From GCA-2737665 sp044344795 (lineage in GTDB: Bacteria; Bacteroidota; Bacteroidia; Palsa-965), in the NCBI GenBank assembly GCA_044344795.1, contig JBIJCF010000009.1, positions 1 through 64,000 of the forward strand: a stretch of DNA of 64,000 bases, in the 5' to 3' direction. The notes below the pieces were generated by a model, which was given only the letters and a program-made list of their open reading frames with translations, did not search any database and was not told where the DNA came from. Both the position numbers and the translations under genes were made by a program. Shown here piece after piece: positions 8,809-17,142 of this stretch (positions are counted from its first letter, which is position 1; each line of letters opens with the position of its first letter).

Positions 8809-11800
8809 ATGCAAAACATTAAAGGAGCAATCCGCATTTTCGCCATTTTAATGGCGCTGAGCTGTATTTTCTATTTATCCTTCTCTTTTATAACCCGTAG
8901 TTGGGAAAAGAAAGCGGAAGCCTATGCTGATTTATACGTGCAGGGCAAAGCTGTTCAGGAGATGGCTAAAGCGCGTTTTGGTGATGACAAAACGCAACTG
9001 GACCTATTTTTAGATTCAGTAAAGAATGCACGCGTTCGTTATTTCCTTCGCGACTCACTGGCAGGGAAGAAAATCTACTTAGGTCTATATACCTACGACG
9101 ATTGTAAGGACAAAGAATTGAATCTTGGTCTTGACTTGCGTGGCGGTATGAACGTGACTTTGGAGGTTTCTACTCCAGATATCGTGGCTTCATTGTCCGG
9201 AAAATCTACCGATCCTGCATTTACGCAGGCGATGGAAAAGGCGTTGGCGAATCAGAAAAACTCTACGGAAGATTTCGTTACGTTGTTTGGTCGTGCTTAT
9301 AAGGAGGTAAATCCTCAGGGCCGTTTGTCCAGCATTTTTGCAGCAAATCTGAAGCAAAAAGGAATTTCTTTTAATTCCACTGATGAGCAGGTTTTGAAAG
9401 CAATCCGTGAAGAATCGGAAGCAGCAGTTGAACAGACTAAGCTGGTTCTTGAAACTCGTATCAACGAATTTGGTGTGGCTCAGCCTAACATCCAGCATCT
9501 GAAGTCTACCAATCGTATTTTGGTGGAATTGCCGGGTGTAAAAGATGAAGATCGCGTTACCCGTATTCTTCAGAGTTCTGCGAATTTGGAGTTTTGGGAA
9601 ACTCAGGAATACGCGGACATCGCACCTCGCATGCGCGATGCGAACGAAAAACTTCGTATTCTTTTAGGTGTTGTGAAAGACACCAACAAGATTGACTCTT
9701 CTTTATACGTGCCGGTGTATACGGATGCTAAAACGAAAGAAGATTCTTTAGCTGCACAAGCCAAATCAAAAACGTTGATGGACAGTGCGAAAAAGGCATT
9801 GGACAGCACGGTTGCAGCTAAAGCTGCTGCGGATACTACCAAGAAGACTCCGAAGAAAGGTGAAAACCCTTTGTTCGACTTGTTGGTGGTTGATAATATA
9901 AATCAAGGTAAAGGCCCGCAAATTTTTGGTGTGTTGGTGAAAGATACTGCACAAATGAGTGCGTATTTGAATCGCCCGGAGATCAAGCCGATGTTCCCGT
10001 CTGATTGCAAATTTGCGTGGACTGCAAAGCCTCAGAATTTGGATAACGGGCAGCCTTTTGTAATGTTGATCGCATTGAAAAAGTCTCGCTCCGGCGGTCC
10101 CGCACTGGACGGAAATGTAGTGAGCGATGCGCGCAAAGTGTTTGATCAGATGAGCGGTTCAGGTAGTCCTGAAATCTCTATGACGATGAACGCAGAAGGT
10201 GCGAAGGCTTGGGCGCGCATTACTAAAGCAAATATCGGTCGCAGTATCGCTATCGTTCTTGATGATCGTGTTTATTCTTATCCAACAGTTAACGGAGAAA
10301 TCTCCGGTGGTCAGTCTCAAATCACCGGTAACTTTACTAACCGTGAAGCGGATGACTTGGTGAAGCTGTTGAGCACCGGTAAGTTGCCGGCTCGTGCGAA
10401 CATCGTTGAAAAAACAGTAGTAGGTCCAACTTTGGGTAGCCAGGCAATTCAGGCAGGTTTGTTGTCATTCATTGTGGCGTTGATCGTGGTATTGTTGTAC
10501 ATGGCATTCTATTACAACAAAGCCGGTTTAGTAGCTGACGTTGCATTGTTCGTGAACGTATTCTTCATCATGGGAATTCTTACTTCATTAGGAGCTGTTT
10601 TAACACTTCCCGGTATCGCAGGTATCGTATTGACAATTGCTTTATCGGTCGATGCGAATATCCTCTTATTCGAACGTATTCGTGAAGAATTACGCGAAGG
10701 AAAGGGATTAGCCGGTGCTGTAGCAGACGGATACAAAAATGCAATGTCATCTATCCTTGACTCCAACTTAACTACGTTAATTCTGGGTATCATCCTTTAT
10801 GCTTTCGGTACGGGTCCTGTTCAAGGTTTCGCCACTACGTTGATCATCGGTATCTTGAGTTCCTTATTCTGCGCAATCTTCATCACCCGTTTAATTTTCG
10901 ATTGGATGTTGAAGAAAGATCAGAAGATCAATTTCTCAATCGCCGCTACTGAAAATGTTTTACGTAACACCAACATCAATTTCGTAGGTCGTCGTAAAAT
11001 GTACTATCTGATTTCAGGCGCAATCATTGCAACCGGTATCGGATTCCTCGTGAAGAACGGTGGTTTCTCCTTAGGCGTAGACTTCAGCGGTGGTCGTACA
11101 TATACTGTGCACTTCACTCAGGAAGTTGATCGTAACACGTTACGTGAAGAGTTAGGCGCACAATATGGTGTGGCTCCTGAGGTAAAGACTGCAGGCAGCA
11201 ACAAGCAATTGAAAATCACTACCAACTATTTGGCAGAAGACGTTACCGTTGCTGCAGATAGCGTAACACTCGTGAAATTGAATGCAGGCTTGTTAAAAGT
11301 TGCAGGTTCTGCCGGAAATTACGAGATCATGAGCTCGGTAAAGGTTGGTCCTTCTATTGCGAATGAAGTTATTGCTAAGTCCATCGTAGTTGTTATCATT
11401 TCTTGTGCAGTAATGTTCTTGTACATATTATTCCGATTCCGTCGCTGGCAGTTCGGTTTAGGTGCGGTTGCGGCATTGGTGCACGACGTATTGGTGGTAC
11501 TCTCCTTCTATGCGATATTCGATGGCATCCTGCCTTTTCCTCTAGAAATTGACCAGCATTTCATTGCGGCAATTCTTACCGTAATGGGATACTCTATGAC
11601 AGATACAGTCGTAGTATTCGACCGTATTCGTGAGTTCCTTTCTGAGAAAGGCGCGCAGGTGGCAGGCGTTCAGAAACGTTCTACCATTAACTACGCATTG
11701 AACTCTACTCTTTCCCGTACCATCAACACTTCTATGATTACGTTCTTCGTATTACTAGCGATCTTCATCTTCGGTGGTGAAACTATTCGTGGTTTCTCTT

Positions 11801-11898
11801 TCGCCTTGTTGATCGGTATCGTAATCGGAACATATTCTTCATTGTGTATTGCAACTCCGGTTGTAATGGATTTCGACAAGAAAGACACAATCGAGTAA
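8809..11898 (+). CDS. secDF: Fused protein translocase subunit SecDF
   Basis: At 1029 residues this is the SecD and SecF fusion usual in Bacteroidota. It helps the SecYEG channel to complete export using the proton gradient. After TM1 (residues 8-30) comes the SecD periplasmic region with LGLDLRGGMNVTLEV, then an Ala/Lys/Asp-rich low-complexity insert (about 305-350), the SecD membrane block with SVDANILLFERIREE, and the SecF half beginning near residue 725 (FLVKNGGFSLGVDFSGGRTY) with TDTVVVFDRIREF. It stands alone between its own promoter and a strong terminator. Confidence 0.97.
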   Translation: MQNIKGAIRIFAILMALSCIFYLSFSFITRSWEKKAEAYADLYVQGKAVQEMAKARFGDDKTQLDLFLDSVKNARVRYFLRDSLAGKKIYLGLYTYDDCKDKELNLGLDLRGGMNVTLEVSTPDIVASLSGKSTDPAFTQAMEKALANQKNSTEDFVTLFGRAYKEVNPQGRLSSIFAANLKQKGISFNSTDEQVLKAIREESEAAVEQTKLVLETRINEFGVAQPNIQHLKSTNRILVELPGVKDEDRVTRILQSSANLEFWETQEYADIAPRMRDANEKLRILLGVVKDTNKIDSSLYVPVYTDAKTKEDSLAAQAKSKTLMDSAKKALDSTVAAKAAADTTKKTPKKGENPLFDLLVVDNINQGKGPQIFGVLVKDTAQMSAYLNRPEIKPMFPSDCKFAWTAKPQNLDNGQPFVMLIALKKSRSGGPALDGNVVSDARKVFDQMSGSGSPEISMTMNAEGAKAWARITKANIGRSIAIVLDDRVYSYPTVNGEISGGQSQITGNFTNREADDLVKLLSTGKLPARANIVEKTVVGPTLGSQAIQAGLLSFIVALIVVLLYMAFYYNKAGLVADVALFVNVFFIMGILTSLGAVLTLPGIAGIVLTIALSVDANILLFERIREELREGKGLAGAVADGYKNAMSSILDSNLTTLILGIILYAFGTGPVQGFATTLIIGILSSLFCAIFITRLIFDWMLKKDQKINFSIAATENVLRNTNINFVGRRKMYYLISGAIIATGIGFLVKNGGFSLGVDFSGGRTYTVHFTQEVDRNTLREELGAQYGVAPEVKTAGSNKQLKITTNYLAEDVTVAADSVTLVKLNAGLLKVAGSAGNYEIMSSVKVGPSIANEVIAKSIVVVIISCAVMFLYILFRFRRWQFGLGAVAALVHDVLVVLSFYAIFDGILPFPLEIDQHFIAAILTVMGYSMTDTVVVFDRIREFLSEKGAQVAGVQKRSTINYALNSTLSRTINTSMITFFVLLAIFIFGGETIRGFSFALLIGIVIGTYSSLCIATPVVMDFDKKDTIE

Positions 11899-11917
11899 TT
11901 GAAATTCACTTCACGAA

Positions 11918-11946
11918 AAGTCCGCGCTATTAACGCGGACTTTTTT
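11918..11946 (+). terminator. Intrinsic terminator after secDF
   Basis: The 7-bp stem GTCCGCG / CGCGGAC with loop CTATTAA is followed by six T, twenty-two bases after the secDF stop codon. Confidence 0.92.
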
Positions 11947-11979
11947 ATTTAACGCCCCGCGCAACGCTGCATTTATCAG

Positions 11980-11987
11980 TAACTTTG
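11980..11987 (+). promoter_or_regulatory. -7 box immediately before the tatA/B gene
   Basis: TAACTTTG matches TAnnTTTG exactly and ends four bases before the ATG at 11992. No clear TTG sits 19 bases upstream. If used, the transcript would be leaderless or nearly so. Confidence 0.5.
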
Positions 11988-11991
11988 CAAC

Positions 11992-12405
11992 ATGCAATTC
12001 AATAACATCATCTTGTTCCTGAATTTAGGCTCCGGAGAAATTTTTCTGGTGGTGATGTTTATTCTCATCTTTTTCGGATCTAAAAAGTTGCCGGAATTGG
12101 CTCGCGGATTAGGTCGCGGAATGCGTGAAATGAAAAATGCAGCTGCTGAGATTCAGCGCGAGATTGAAATCGGAGCTGCAGAAGTGCAGCGTGATGCTAA
12201 CATCAAAGACGTATTAGACGAAACCGAAAAGGCAGCAAATGTGCTGGAGTCGGGTGTTAATGATGCGTTGAACACGGAAGTCGCAGGAACTACAGATGTT
12301 CCTGACCATATGAGTGCACAAGAAGAAACAACGCCCCAAAACGAACTTCCGGAACTAGAAACCGACAATCCGTTGGTGCCGCCACAAAGTATAATTCGAA
12401 AATAA
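11992..12405 (+). CDS. TatA/TatB-family twin-arginine translocase protein
   Basis: The 137-residue protein has the TatA/B layout: a short N-terminal membrane helix (EIFLVVMFILIFFGSKKLPEL, with the conserved Phe-Gly hinge and LPEL), an amphipathic helix (ARGLGRGMREMKNAAAEIQREI), and an acidic disordered tail of about 80 residues. TatA oligomers form the pore for folded, twin-arginine proteins, whereas TatB binds substrate with TatC. The sequence alone does not separate the two roles. The first residues MQFNNIILFLNLGSGE include the usual polar residue before the helix. No tatC is seen in the window. Confidence 0.92.
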   Translation: MQFNNIILFLNLGSGEIFLVVMFILIFFGSKKLPELARGLGRGMREMKNAAAEIQREIEIGAAEVQRDANIKDVLDETEKAANVLESGVNDALNTEVAGTTDVPDHMSAQEETTPQNELPELETDNPLVPPQSIIRK

Positions 12406-12428
12406 GAGCCGTTGAGGCTCTTTTTTTT
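12406..12428 (+). terminator. Intrinsic terminator after tatA/B
   Basis: The stem GAGCC / GGCTC with loop GTTGA is followed by eight T, beginning right after the TAA stop of the Tat gene. Confidence 0.88.
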
Positions 12429-12534
12429 GACTTGAACGATTTAAAAGTTGATTATTTTGAGAAACACCCTCTAAAAATAGGGGCTGTTCATAAAATATTC
12501 ATAGTTTTTTCGGGGGCACCCCTCAAAATTTTGA

Positions 12535-12542
12535 TAGTTTTG
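12535..12542 (+). promoter_or_regulatory. -7 box upstream of glutamine synthetase
   Basis: TAGTTTTG matches TAnnTTTG and lies 27 bases before the ATG at 12570. The expected -33 TTG is not clear; a T-run at about 12504-12510 is the nearest candidate. Confidence 0.5.
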
Positions 12543-12569
12543 CCCCGAAAACCAAAAAAAACACACAAT

Positions 12570-14759
12570 ATGTCCCGTATTCGCTTCTCTGCCGTGGAAG
12601 AATCCATGAATCGTACACCACTTGTCATTGAAACCCCGAAAGGTGGCGTTACCGTTTACTTTGGCGAAAATGTATTTGGCCTTGATGCTATGCGTCAGTT
12701 TCTTTCGGAAGAAGCATTTGAACGCGTAGAAGCGGCAAGCGTTACAGGCGCACGTCTGGATCGTAAAATGGCCGATCAGATTGCAGCAGGGATGAAAGCC
12801 TGGGCAATTTCGAAAGGGGCAAATCACTACACTCACTGGTTTCAACCATTAACAGGTTCTACAGCAGAAAAGCACGATGCGTTTTTCGAACCAATTACGG
12901 GAGGTCGTGCTATAGAACGTTTTGGCGGCAATCAATTGGTCCAGCAGGAACCGGATGCATCGAGCTTTCCTAATGGCGGTATTCGTAATACATTCGAAGC
13001 ACGTGGTTATACGGCTTGGGATCCATCTTCTCCGGCATTCATTATTGGTGATACGTTGTGTATTCCTACCATCTTCGTTTCTTACACGGGTGAAGCATTG
13101 GACTTCAAAACACCATTGATGCGTGCCTTGTCTGCATTGGATCAGGCTGCTGTTGAAGTGTGTCAATATTTCGATAAAAATGTGACGAAAGTTTCCGCAA
13201 CATTAGGTTGGGAACAAGAATATTTTTTGGTAGACGAAGCTTTGCATAATGCACGTCCTGATTTGGCAATCAGCGGCAGAACGTTGTTTGGCGCGGCTCC
13301 TGCGAAAGGTCAGCAACTAGAAGATCATTACTTCGGATCAATTCCTGATCGTGTAACTTCTTTCATGCGTGATCTTGAAATTGAAGCACACAAACTTGGA
13401 ATTCCGATTAAAACACGTCACAACGAGGTCGCTCCGAATCAGTTTGAGTGCGCTCCGGTTTATGAAGAAATTAATATTGCTGTTGACCACAATCAGTTGC
13501 TAGTAGATTTAATGCACCGCATCGGTCGTCGTCACAATTTCCGTGTATTGTTGCACGAAAAACCATTTGCAGGAGTTAACGGATCCGGTAAGCACAACAA
13601 CTGGTCGTTGGCAACAAACACCGGAAAAAATTTATTGAGTCCCGGAAAAACACCAAAAACCAACATGCAGTTTTTGACGTTTTTCATTAACACAATTAAA
13701 GCATTTCATGATAACGCTGATTTGTTGCGCGCTACTATTGCTTCTGCCGGAAACGATCATCGTTTAGGTGCGAACGAAGCTCCTCCTGCAATCATGTCTG
13801 TATTCTTGGGTACACAACTGTCTGCTGTTCTTGATGAGTTGGAAGAGAAAGTGAAAGCAGGAAAGATGACCACCGAAGAGAAGACTGCATTGAAATTGAA
13901 CATCGGTAAAATTCCGGACATCTTGTTGGATAATACCGATCGTAACCGCACTTCTCCGTTTGCGTTCACAGGAAATAAATTTGAATTCCGTGCTGTAGGT
14001 TCATCTGCAAATTGCGCCGGACCTATGACTGTTCTGAATACCATCATGGCTGATCAGTTGAAGAAGTTTAAAGCTGAGGTGGACAAACAGATTGATAAAG
14101 GAATGGATAAGGACGAAGCGATTTTGAAAGTGTTACGCGAATACATCGTGGCTTCCAAGCGCATTCGTTTTGAAGGAAACGGTTATGGTGAAGAATGGGT
14201 GAAAGAAGCGAAGAAGCGCGGATTGAATAATTTCAAAACTACTCCGGAAGCTTTGGAAGCTTGGATGCGTAAAGATTTCATTCAGTTGTTCGAACGCAAC
14301 GGTGTACTCTCTGAGCGCGAGCAACATGCACGTTATGAAATCTATCTGGAAACATACGTGAAGAAAATTCAGATTGAAGGACGCGTGTTGGGTGACTTAG
14401 CGGTGAATCATATTATTCCAACTGCATTGCAATATCAAAACATGCTCATCAACAATGTGCGTGGTTTGAAAGAAGTTTTAGGTGCAAGTGAATTTAAAAA
14501 AGCAGGTGCAATTCAGTTGGAAATGATCAGCGAGATTTCTGAACGTATAGCAAACATCAAGAATGGTGTTGATACAATGACAGAAGAACGCAAGAAAGCA
14601 AACAATATTGACGATTGGCAGAAGAAGGCTTACGCCTATTGCAATAAGGTGAGACCTTACTTCGATCAGATTCGCGACAATATCGATAAACTCGAAATGA
14701 TTGTTGCAGACGAAGCGTGGCCGTTCCCGAAATATCGCGAACTGTTGTTCACTAAGTAA
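12570..14759 (+). CDS. glnN: Type III glutamine synthetase
   Basis: The 729-residue protein joins ammonia to glutamate with ATP, the central step of nitrogen assimilation. Length and motifs are those of the dodecameric GSIII class: an N-terminal region with THWFQPLTGSTAEKHDAF, the Glu-rich metal site GWEQEYFLVD, KTRHNEVAPNQFECAPVYEE, GVNGSGKHNNWS, and RNRTSPFAFTGNKFEFRAVGS. The start was set at MSRIRFSAVEE (12570); the 46 upstream in-frame residues contain the promoter and are not expected. It is monocistronic between two terminators. I do not see a recognisable P-II or glnA neighbour. Confidence 0.97.
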   Translation: MSRIRFSAVEESMNRTPLVIETPKGGVTVYFGENVFGLDAMRQFLSEEAFERVEAASVTGARLDRKMADQIAAGMKAWAISKGANHYTHWFQPLTGSTAEKHDAFFEPITGGRAIERFGGNQLVQQEPDASSFPNGGIRNTFEARGYTAWDPSSPAFIIGDTLCIPTIFVSYTGEALDFKTPLMRALSALDQAAVEVCQYFDKNVTKVSATLGWEQEYFLVDEALHNARPDLAISGRTLFGAAPAKGQQLEDHYFGSIPDRVTSFMRDLEIEAHKLGIPIKTRHNEVAPNQFECAPVYEEINIAVDHNQLLVDLMHRIGRRHNFRVLLHEKPFAGVNGSGKHNNWSLATNTGKNLLSPGKTPKTNMQFLTFFINTIKAFHDNADLLRATIASAGNDHRLGANEAPPAIMSVFLGTQLSAVLDELEEKVKAGKMTTEEKTALKLNIGKIPDILLDNTDRNRTSPFAFTGNKFEFRAVGSSANCAGPMTVLNTIMADQLKKFKAEVDKQIDKGMDKDEAILKVLREYIVASKRIRFEGNGYGEEWVKEAKKRGLNNFKTTPEALEAWMRKDFIQLFERNGVLSEREQHARYEIYLETYVKKIQIEGRVLGDLAVNHIIPTALQYQNMLINNVRGLKEVLGASEFKKAGAIQLEMISEISERIANIKNGVDTMTEERKKANNIDDWQKKAYAYCNKVRPYFDQIRDNIDKLEMIVADEAWPFPKYRELLFTK

Positions 14760-14766
14760 TCAAGTT

Positions 14767-14795
14767 AAAGAGCGGAATTTTTTCTGCTCTTTTTG
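14767..14795 (+). terminator. Intrinsic terminator after glnN
   Basis: The arms AAAGAGC / GCTCTTTT are separated by a 12-base loop that itself contains six T, and the second arm runs into a T-run. It begins seven bases after the stop. Confidence 0.75.
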
Positions 14796-14880
14796 TATCC
14801 TTTCAGTTGAGCTGTGTTATATCATTAGAAACATTGCTCAGGCCTGCTGCGGTGTTCGACGGCAACTAAAAATCGAACAC

Positions 14881-16968
14881 ATGAAACCAACAATTATTAT
14901 TCTTGGACTTTTGCTGCCATTGTTTATCGCGGCGTATCCTCCCACTGCTCACGAAGCAGATCAGCTCTATCGTTTAAACCGTTATCGCGAAGCCATTTCG
15001 TTGTATCAAAAATCTTTGCCCAAAGCAAAAGACTCTGCCGACAAAGCGCAGATTTACTTCAACATCGGCGAATGCTATCGTAAACTGAATGACCCCGTGC
15101 GTGCGGCTTCTGCTTTTGAATTGGCACAACGTCGCGGAATGAAAAACGAACAACTGTTTACACGCTTGGGCGATGCCCATTTGCAAATTGGTGATTACGG
15201 CGAAGCACTAATGTGGTATCAAGCCGCACGTAAGTATGGAGTAAATACGGTTGCGGTTGACTCATCAATTGCTAAATGTCAACGTGCGAGGAAATGGCAA
15301 CAATCTAACAGCAGATGGAAAGCGGTTAATGTGAAATACATTAACAGCAAAGACGATGATTATTGTCCGACCTGGAATACGAAAAAGTTAACAGGACTTA
15401 CGTTTACTTCCAAACGCGGGGCATCGAAAAAAAGCAATGTTGATCGTAATACGGGCAGACCTTTTTCAGACCAATATTCGGCAACTGTAAATTCTTCCGG
15501 CAAGTGGACAGCGCCTGCAGCAGAAAAGGGCGGAGTGAACTTATCTAAAGCGAATGACGGTTCCGCTCATTACAATGCACAACGCAACCGAATATATTTT
15601 ACGCGCTGCGAATCGAATAAACGTAAAATTGAAAAGTGTAAAATTTACTACTCGGACAGACGAGGCAATTCCTGGTCGGATCCGATTATGATTGATTTTC
15701 AATTGCCCGTTGAAATGCTGGACAGTTTTAATTTTCGTCATCCTGCTATAAGCGCTAACGAAGAGGTCTTGGTGTTTTCTTCGGATATGAAAGGAACAAG
15801 CGGAGGCGTGTATTCCGACTTGTGGATCAGTTACCGCGATGTAAAAACAAAAACATGGTTAACGCCAACACGCTTGCCGAATCATATTAACACCGCACGA
15901 CGAGAAGGATTTCCATATTTGCACGCTGACGGCACATTATATTTTGCCAGCGACGGACATGTTGGTATCGGTGGACTTGATGTTTTTATGGCCCCAAAAA
16001 TTAACGGACAGTGGAGTTGGGGTGAGCCGGTGAATTTGCAGTCGCCGATTAATTCAAATGCGGATGATTTCGGGTTAATTCTCGATACTAAAAAACAATT
16101 GGGTTATGTTTCCTCCAATCGCAAAGGCGGTAAAGGTGGCGATGACATCTGGCAAGTGTATTATGTGCCGTGTAAAGCAGTGGCAAAAGGTCGTGTATTG
16201 GATAGCATTACCGGTGGTGGAATTGCGAATGCGAAAATTCAATTGACCGATCGTAACGGAAAAATACTAACCGCGCTTACTAATGCATCCGGAAGTTTTA
16301 ATTTGGAAATGGAAGAAGGCATGAGTTATCAATTGCATTTGTTCACCGAACAAGCACGAGGTGCACAAGGCGAATCTTACTTTGCCCCGGAACGATCATT
16401 GATACGCAACATAACTCCTACTAATGAATGCACAGATGTTGACGTAACGTGTAAATTGAAAGTCATACCACCAACCGAAATCAAATTTCCTGCAGTGTTC
16501 TTTCCATTAAACAGTGCCGAATTAACGAAAGCATTAAAAGATTCTTTGGATTATTTATACCGTCTGCTCACTGCGAATCCTAATTTGGTGATTGAGCTGG
16601 CTGCGCATACTGACAGTCGTGCGGAAGATGCTTACAATTTGGAGCTTTCTAATCGAAGAGCAAGAGCGTGTGTAGATTATTTGGTGAAAGAACGAGGAAT
16701 TGATTCGGCACGATTAGTGGCAAAAGGATATGGCGAAACGCGTCCGTTGAAATGGAATAATGGACAAATTTTAACCGAAAAATACATCGCCTCACGTCCC
16801 AAGCAGGAACAGGAACAACTGCACGCCATGAACCGCAGAACCGTTTTTCGGGTCATCCGAACCGATTATGGAGTAAAACCCGGCTCGGAACCGGTGCAAA
16901 CCATCAATGTAGTAAAAAGCGTTTACGATGAGTCCGGATTGCAAATTCCTGCTAATTCAGAGGATTGA
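14881..16968 (+). CDS. TPR / PD40 propeller / OmpA-C outer-membrane-associated protein (PorE-like), copy 1
   Basis: The 695-residue protein starts at MKPTIIILGL (14881) with a signal peptide. Domains in order: TPR-like helices (about 25-130, YREAISLYQKSL, YFNIGECYRKL), PD40 beta-propeller blades (about 150-430, VLVFSSDMKG, LYFASDGHVGIGGLDVFMA), a carboxypeptidase-regulatory-like domain (about 435-520) and an OmpA-C peptidoglycan-binding domain (about 545-660, ELAAHTDSRAEDAYNLELSNRRA). This is the domain order of PorE, which ties the type IX secretion machinery to peptidoglycan. A role in T9SS or envelope anchoring is inferred. There is no lipobox Cys. Confidence 0.85.
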   Translation: MKPTIIILGLLLPLFIAAYPPTAHEADQLYRLNRYREAISLYQKSLPKAKDSADKAQIYFNIGECYRKLNDPVRAASAFELAQRRGMKNEQLFTRLGDAHLQIGDYGEALMWYQAARKYGVNTVAVDSSIAKCQRARKWQQSNSRWKAVNVKYINSKDDDYCPTWNTKKLTGLTFTSKRGASKKSNVDRNTGRPFSDQYSATVNSSGKWTAPAAEKGGVNLSKANDGSAHYNAQRNRIYFTRCESNKRKIEKCKIYYSDRRGNSWSDPIMIDFQLPVEMLDSFNFRHPAISANEEVLVFSSDMKGTSGGVYSDLWISYRDVKTKTWLTPTRLPNHINTARREGFPYLHADGTLYFASDGHVGIGGLDVFMAPKINGQWSWGEPVNLQSPINSNADDFGLILDTKKQLGYVSSNRKGGKGGDDIWQVYYVPCKAVAKGRVLDSITGGGIANAKIQLTDRNGKILTALTNASGSFNLEMEEGMSYQLHLFTEQARGAQGESYFAPERSLIRNITPTNECTDVDVTCKLKVIPPTEIKFPAVFFPLNSAELTKALKDSLDYLYRLLTANPNLVIELAAHTDSRAEDAYNLELSNRRARACVDYLVKERGIDSARLVAKGYGETRPLKWNNGQILTEKYIASRPKQEQEQLHAMNRRTVFRVIRTDYGVKPGSEPVQTINVVKSVYDESGLQIPANSED

Positions 16969-17142
16969 TAATCAGCAAAATAGACCAATCGTCACGTGTC
17001 GGAGGAGTGGAATTCGTTTCTTTTCTCTTCCGGCACGTTATATCGTAAAAATTAACTTTTTCATCGTAGGGTTTCGCTTTTTCATGGATTTGTATATCTT
17101 AGCAGCCTACACAAAAAAGAAACACTAAACTTTTTGCACCGT

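Noticed and set aside
12432..12569. N-terminal extension of glutamine synthetase
   Set aside because: The extra 46 residues cover the -7 promoter box and do not resemble the GSIII N-terminus.
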